Positions 11,778-16,115 of a stretch of DNA of 16,115 nt are shown here, in pieces. The number at the start of each line of letters is the position of its first letter. The stretch's first letter is position 1. Source of the stretch: Serpentinimonas sp. (GTDB lineage: Bacteria; Pseudomonadota; Gammaproteobacteria; Burkholderiales; Burkholderiaceae_C); NCBI GenBank assembly GCA_025458665.1, contig JALOSG010000030.1:1-16115 (forward strand), in the 5' to 3' direction. The position numbers and the translations under genes are program-made. The notes below the pieces were generated by a model. That model made no database searches and was not told the origin of the DNA. It saw nothing but the letters and a program-made list of their open reading frames with translations.

Positions 11778-14639
11778 GTGCTACTGCTGATTGTTTTATT
11801 GCCACTGGTGTTGGGCACCTTGCTCACCTGGTGGCTAGGACCCCGCTCGCGCCTGCTGACCGCGCTGGCAGCGGGCGCTGTCACTGCCACCAGTCTGGGG
11901 CTGCTGCTCTCGCAGGCACCGGCTGTCATGGCGGGGCAAACCCTCATCGAGTTCACGCCCTGGGTGCCCCAGATCGGCCTGAACCTGGGTTTCCGGCTCG
12001 ACGGGTTGTCGCTCATGTTCGCCGGGCTGATCATGGGCATCGGGCTGCTCATCATCCTGTATGCGCACTATTACCTGAGTGCCAAGGACTCGGCGGCCAA
12101 GTTCTATGCGGTCATGATGCTGTTCATGGCGGCCATGCTCGGCATCGTGCTGTCGGACAACATCCTCATGCTGGTGGTGTTCTGGGAACTGACCAGCGTG
12201 TCCTCCTTCCTGCTGGTGGGCTACTGGAGCCACCGCCCCGACGCCCGTGCCGGTGCACGCCAGGCGCTGGCCGTCACCGGCGGTGGCGGGCTGGCCATGC
12301 TGGGCGGCTTTGTGCTGCTGGGCATGATTGCCGGTACGTTCGAGCTGAGCCAGATGATGGGCCGTGCCGCCGAAATCCAGGCCGACCCCATGTTCCTGCC
12401 GGCCCTGCTGCTCATTTTGCTGGGTGCCTTCACCAAGAGCGCGCAGTTCCCCTTCCACTTCTGGCTGCCCGACGCCATGGCTGCGCCCACCCCGGTGTCG
12501 GCCTACCTGCACTCGGCCACCATGGTGAAGGCGGGCGTGTTCCTGCTGATGCGGCTCTACCCCATCCTGGCGGGTTCGGGTTGGTTCGAGGCCATCGTCT
12601 CCACCGCAGGCCTGGTCACCGTGCTGTTTGCAGCGTTCATCGCCATCTTTAAGCACGACCTGAAAGGCCTGCTGGCGTACTCCACCGTGAGCCACCTGGG
12701 CCTGATCACTTTCCTGGTGGGCTGGGGTTCGCCGCTGGCGGCCGTGGCAGCGGTGTTCCATGTGCTCAACCACGCCACTTTCAAGGCGTCGCTGTTCATG
12801 ATCGCCGGCATCGTGGACCACGAGACCCACTCCCGCGATATGCGTAAATTGGGTGGGCTGTGGTCGCTCATGCCCTGGACGGCCACGTTGTCCATGGTGG
12901 CCGCGGCCTCCATGGCGGGGGTGCCGCTCACCAACGGTTTCCTCTCTAAGGAAATGTTCTTCACCGAAGCCGTGACTGGTTCGGCCGGGCTGGGCGGGCT
13001 GGTCTGGGTGGTACCTGTGGTGGTGACGCTGGCGGGCATATGCAGTGTCGCGTACTCGCTGCGCTTTGTGCACGACACCTATTTCAACGGTCCGCTGGGG
13101 GATGTGCCCAACACCCACCCCCATGAGCCGCCGCTGGGCATGAAGTTGCCGGCCATATTCCTGGTCACGCTGTGCATCCTGGTTGGGCTGTTGCCTGCCA
13201 TTACCTTTGGGCCGCTGGTGCATGTGGCCGCCACCGCACTGGCGGGACAACCGCTGCCCGAATACCACCTCTCCATCTGGCACGGCTTCAACCTGCCGCT
13301 GCTCATGAGTGCCGTGGCACTGGTGGTGGGCATTGCGCTGTACTTCTGGCTGGCGCGTGGCCGATGGCTGCACCGCATCAGTTCGGAGGAGTGGTTCGGC
13401 CGCACCACCGGCCGTCAGATCTTTGAAGCCACCATAGACGGTCTGTTCGCTTTTGCCGGGAAGATTTCCGTGGCGCTGGAGAACGGCTCCCTGCAGCGCT
13501 ACGTGGCGTGGCTGATCGGTTCGGCCATTGCCGTGGCTGCCGTGCCGCTGATGGGCAAGCACCTGAGCACCGGCATGCGCGAACTGCTGCCTGCCAACCC
13601 CCTGGCTGTGGCCGTGTGGCTGCTGTTGCTGGCCACCTGCCTGGCGCTGGTGCTGACACACCACAAGCGCTTCCAGTCGGTGGTGCTGGTGGGGGTGGTC
13701 GGCCTGGCCACCGCACTGTCGTTCGTGGCGCTGTCTGCGCCCGATCTGGCCATGACCCAGCTCTCGGTGGAGTTGGTGTCTACCGTGCTGCTGCTCATGG
13801 GCCTGGCCTTGCTGCCCGCCTACAGCCCCAAGGAATCGAGCAGCACCCGCAAGGTGCGCGATGCGGCGCTGGCCATTGCCGGCGGTGCGGGCATGGCGTG
13901 GGTGGCCTGGCTCATCATCACCCGCGACCACAGTTCCATCTCCTGGTATTTCCTGCAGCAGGCGGTGCCGCTGGGAGGCGGCTCCAACGTGGTGAACGTG
14001 ATCCTGGTGGACTTCCGCGGTTACGACACTTTTGGCGAGATCACCGTGCTGGGCATTGCCGCCATTGGAGTGCTGGCGCTCATGGAAGGCATGCGCCAGC
14101 GCCGGCCGCTGACCGACCCGGATGGCCTGCCCTGGACCTTTGCGCAACGGCCTGTGCTGCTGCGTGTGGCCGCCTCGGTGGTGCTGCCCGTGGCCTTGGT
14201 GTTCACTGTCTACATCTTCATGCGCGGACACAACATGCCGGGCGGCGGCTTCATTGCAGGCCTGATCACCTCGGTGGCGCTGGTGCTGCAGTTCATGTCC
14301 ATGGGGCAGTCCCAGGCAGAGAGTTATCTGCGTGCCGAGGGCGGGCGCCGTTTTGTGCGCTGGATAGGCTCTGGCCTCGGCGTGGCTGGCCTGACCGGTG
14401 TGGCCGCTTTTGTCCTGGGGCGGCCCTTCCTCACCAGCGCGCACGGCTACCCGGAAATCCCGTTACTGGGCAAGCTGCCGTTCGCATCGGCGGCGCTGTT
14501 CGATCTGGGGGTTTACCTCACGGTGGTGGGCGCCACGCTGCTGACCATCTCGGTGCTGGGCTCGGTCAGCCCTGAAACGCCGGTGGCTTCGGCCGAGGGC
14601 GCCCGCAACAACGCCGCATCTGAAGGGAGCGCCGCATGA
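11778..14639 (+). CDS. mrpA: Mrp-type antiporter fused subunit A-B, operon 2
   Basis: A 953-residue fusion of MrpA and MrpB, as in PhaAB of rhizobia. The start LLLIVLLPLVLGTLL is the normal first MrpA helix, which supports the GTG at 11778 (in-frame stop at 11757, no Shine-Dalgarno). Motifs: FWELTSVSSFLLVG with E137, FTKSAQFPFHFWLPDAM with K220, SAYLHSATMVKAGVF, and NVVNVILVDFRGYDTFGEITVL (about 737-758). After a linker the MnhB domain begins with MRGHNMPGGGFIAGLI (about 815-830). The stop overlaps mrpC (ATGA). It is a clear paralogue of the operon-1 protein but differs in N-terminus and domain fusion, so it is not a recent simple duplicate. Confidence 0.96.
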   Translation: MLLLIVLLPLVLGTLLTWWLGPRSRLLTALAAGAVTATSLGLLLSQAPAVMAGQTLIEFTPWVPQIGLNLGFRLDGLSLMFAGLIMGIGLLIILYAHYYLSAKDSAAKFYAVMMLFMAAMLGIVLSDNILMLVVFWELTSVSSFLLVGYWSHRPDARAGARQALAVTGGGGLAMLGGFVLLGMIAGTFELSQMMGRAAEIQADPMFLPALLLILLGAFTKSAQFPFHFWLPDAMAAPTPVSAYLHSATMVKAGVFLLMRLYPILAGSGWFEAIVSTAGLVTVLFAAFIAIFKHDLKGLLAYSTVSHLGLITFLVGWGSPLAAVAAVFHVLNHATFKASLFMIAGIVDHETHSRDMRKLGGLWSLMPWTATLSMVAAASMAGVPLTNGFLSKEMFFTEAVTGSAGLGGLVWVVPVVVTLAGICSVAYSLRFVHDTYFNGPLGDVPNTHPHEPPLGMKLPAIFLVTLCILVGLLPAITFGPLVHVAATALAGQPLPEYHLSIWHGFNLPLLMSAVALVVGIALYFWLARGRWLHRISSEEWFGRTTGRQIFEATIDGLFAFAGKISVALENGSLQRYVAWLIGSAIAVAAVPLMGKHLSTGMRELLPANPLAVAVWLLLLATCLALVLTHHKRFQSVVLVGVVGLATALSFVALSAPDLAMTQLSVELVSTVLLLMGLALLPAYSPKESSSTRKVRDAALAIAGGAGMAWVAWLIITRDHSSISWYFLQQAVPLGGGSNVVNVILVDFRGYDTFGEITVLGIAAIGVLALMEGMRQRRPLTDPDGLPWTFAQRPVLLRVAASVVLPVALVFTVYIFMRGHNMPGGGFIAGLITSVALVLQFMSMGQSQAESYLRAEGGRRFVRWIGSGLGVAGLTGVAAFVLGRPFLTSAHGYPEIPLLGKLPFASAALFDLGVYLTVVGATLLTISVLGSVSPETPVASAEGARNNAASEGSAA

Positions 14640-14998
14640 TCAGCATGGAATTCCTCATGGCCAGCGGCATCGGTTTCGTGACCGCCTGCGGCATTTACCT
14701 GCTGTTGCGCGGCCGCACTTTCCCCGTGGTGCTGGGCCTGTCTCTGGTGGGTTATGCCGTCAACGTGTTCATCTTCCTCATGGGCCGGCTCTGGTCCGAT
14801 GCACACCCCATTCTGGTGAACGCCGACGCCGTGGCCGACCCCTTGCCCCAGGCGCTGGTGCTGACGGCCATCGTGATTGGTTTTGCCACCACCGGCTTTG
14901 TCATTGAACTGGCGCTGCGCAGCCGCCACGAGAACGGCAGCGACCACGTGGACGGGCACGAACCCGGCCACAAGCCCGGCCAGGGAGGGCAGTACTGA
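14636..14998 (+). CDS. mrpC: Mrp antiporter subunit C, operon 2
   Basis: A 120-residue NuoK-like subunit with three helices and the conserved block DPLPQALVLTAIVIGFA, almost the same as in the operon-1 copy. It starts by ATGA overlap with the A-B fusion, with AGGGAGC upstream, and its stop shares one base with the mrpD start. The tail is short and rich in His/Gly/Asp (residues about 100-120), unlike the Pro-rich tail of the other MrpC. Confidence 0.95.
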   Translation: MISMEFLMASGIGFVTACGIYLLLRGRTFPVVLGLSLVGYAVNVFIFLMGRLWSDAHPILVNADAVADPLPQALVLTAIVIGFATTGFVIELALRSRHENGSDHVDGHEPGHKPGQGGQY

Positions 14999-16115
14999 TG
15001 CCTGCCTTCCTGTTTGATTTCTGGTGGCAGCACGCGCCGGTGCTGTCGGTGCTGCTGCCCATTTTCACGGCGGTGGCCTTGTTGCTGTTGGGAGACCACG
15101 GGGGTCTGGCTGCGGTGGGCGGTGGCCACTCTGGTTCCCGCATGCGCTGGCGGCGCCTTATCAGCGTGGCCTCGGTGGCGCTCGGGCTGCTCATGGCGGT
15201 GGGGCTGGTGGTGCAGGCCAGCAGTGGCACGCTCATGGTCTACGAGCTGGGCGAATGGCCCGCGCCGTTTGGCATCGTCATGGTGGTGGACCGCCTTTCT
15301 GCGCTGATGGTGCTGCTCACGCAGCTGGTGGCGCTGCCTGCGCTGTGGTACGCCACAGGCGGCTGGGACACCCGCGGCCGGCACTTCCACGCGGTGTTCC
15401 AGTTCCAGCTCATGGGGCTGTGTGGCGCTTTCCTCACCGGAGACCTGTTCAACCTCTTCGTGTTCTTCGAGGTGCTGCTGATTGCCTCGTACGTGCTGCT
15501 GCTGCACGGCCTGGGCAAGGACAGGCTGCGCATGGGCGTGCACTACGTGGTGCTCAACCTCACGGCGTCGGCGCTGTTCCTCATCGGGCTGGCCATGCTG
15601 TATGCCACCACCGGCACGCTCAACATGGCCGATGTGGCCCTGCACGTGGCCCGCCTCGAGGGCGATGTGCTCTGGCTGGCGCAATCGGCGGCGTTCATCC
15701 TGCTGGTGGTGTTTGGCCTGAAGGCGGCGCTGGTGCCGCTGTACTTCTGGCTGCCCGGTACCTACGCCTCGGCCAGTGCGCCGGTGGCCGCGCTGTTTGC
15801 CATCATGACCAAGGTGGGGGTGTACAGCATCATCCGCGTGCACTGGGTCATCTTCGGGCTCGATGCGGGCAACGCCAGCTACACCGTGCAAGGCTGGCTG
15901 TTGCCGCTGGCGCTCACTACCAGCGTACTGGGGGTGCTGGGTGCGCTCTCGGCGCACACGCTAGGCCGTCTGGTGGCCTACCTCACCGTGTCTTCGGTGG
16001 GCACCATCATGGCGGGTGTGGGCCTGTTCACGCCGGAAACGCTGTCGGCGGCGCTGTACTACACGCTGCACAGCACCGTGGTGATTGCTGGCCTGTTCCT
16101 GTTTGTGGAACTGAT
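14998..16115 (+). CDS. mrpD: Mrp antiporter subunit D, operon 2 (3' end outside window)
   Basis: The first 372 residues of a NuoM/N-like subunit; family length is near 500, so roughly a quarter is beyond the right edge. The conserved glutamate is E158 in NLFVFFEVLLIASYVLLL and the lysine is K242 in GLKAALVPLYFWLPGTYASA, followed by TKVGVYSIIR. The ATG at 14998 overlaps the mrpC stop (TGATG), with GGGAGG about 7 bases upstream. Compared with the operon-1 MrpD, the N-terminus is longer by about 22 residues and the proteins are clearly diverged. Genes mrpE, F and G are expected downstream. Confidence 0.95.
   Translation, partial: MPAFLFDFWWQHAPVLSVLLPIFTAVALLLLGDHGGLAAVGGGHSGSRMRWRRLISVASVALGLLMAVGLVVQASSGTLMVYELGEWPAPFGIVMVVDRLSALMVLLTQLVALPALWYATGGWDTRGRHFHAVFQFQLMGLCGAFLTGDLFNLFVFFEVLLIASYVLLLHGLGKDRLRMGVHYVVLNLTASALFLIGLAMLYATTGTLNMADVALHVARLEGDVLWLAQSAAFILLVVFGLKAALVPLYFWLPGTYASASAPVAALFAIMTKVGVYSIIRVHWVIFGLDAGNASYTVQGWLLPLALTTSVLGVLGALSAHTLGRLVAYLTVSSVGTIMAGVGLFTPETLSAALYYTLHSTVVIAGLFLFVEL

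Noticed and set aside
11835..14444. Very long open frame on the minus strand opposite mrpA-B
   Set aside because: It is a GC-bias shadow: His/Gln/Arg/Gly-rich, no known domain, and fully antisense to a gene with clear family motifs. The same holds for minus-strand frames at 9001-10752, 5875-7272, 4247-5860, 3047-3886 and 1672-2739.
1..16115. tRNA or rRNA genes, CRISPR arrays, insertion sequences, attachment sites
   Set aside because: No cloverleaf, regular spaced repeats, transposase or integrase motifs, or flanking terminal repeats were seen in any intergenic gap; the gaps are short and explained by promoters, terminators and leaders.

Overview
The window looks like the chromosome of a GC-rich, PHA-accumulating betaproteobacterium, most likely Burkholderiales/Comamonadaceae. 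I base this on base composition, the phasin type, and the style of the translated proteins; the genus cannot be fixed from the sequence alone. There are no tRNA, rRNA, CRISPR or insertion-sequence features, and the coding density is high.

Left part (1-1800), minus strand. A periplasmic ferric-iron-binding protein runs off the left edge and has its own promoter and a palindromic operator candidate. A rho-independent terminator separates it from a phasin gene (phaP), which has a good promoter (TTGCAA-16-TATAAT). That promoter is flanked by two CTGC-N3-GCAA dyads that resemble sites for the PHA-responsive repressor PhaR.

Middle part (1804-5812), plus strand. A histone-deacetylase-family amidohydrolase, a hotdog-fold acyl-CoA thioesterase and a nitroreductase overlap by stop/start codons and form one translationally coupled unit divergent from phaP. 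Next come an FKBP-type prolyl isomerase and rmuC, 5 bases apart.

Right part (5813-16115), plus strand. Two different Mrp-type multisubunit cation/proton antiporter operons lie in tandem. The first is complete, with seven separate genes mrpA-G coupled by ATGA overlaps. The second starts with an mrpA-mrpB fusion followed by mrpC and mrpD, and continues past the right edge. Mrp complexes use proton motive force to expel Na+ (some K+), so this block probably serves pH and salt homeostasis. The two systems may differ in ion or conditions.

The most interesting non-coding signal is that the untranslated leaders of the two mrp operons, though otherwise unlike, share two short blocks in the same order: CCGCA[A/T]GGAGCC, then GCATAA followed by an AAC/CAA-rich run just before the start codon. 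Neither mrpA has a normal Shine-Dalgarno sequence. This is what a shared cis-regulatory RNA, possibly a cation-sensing riboswitch, would look like. The second leader can also form two mutually exclusive hairpins.
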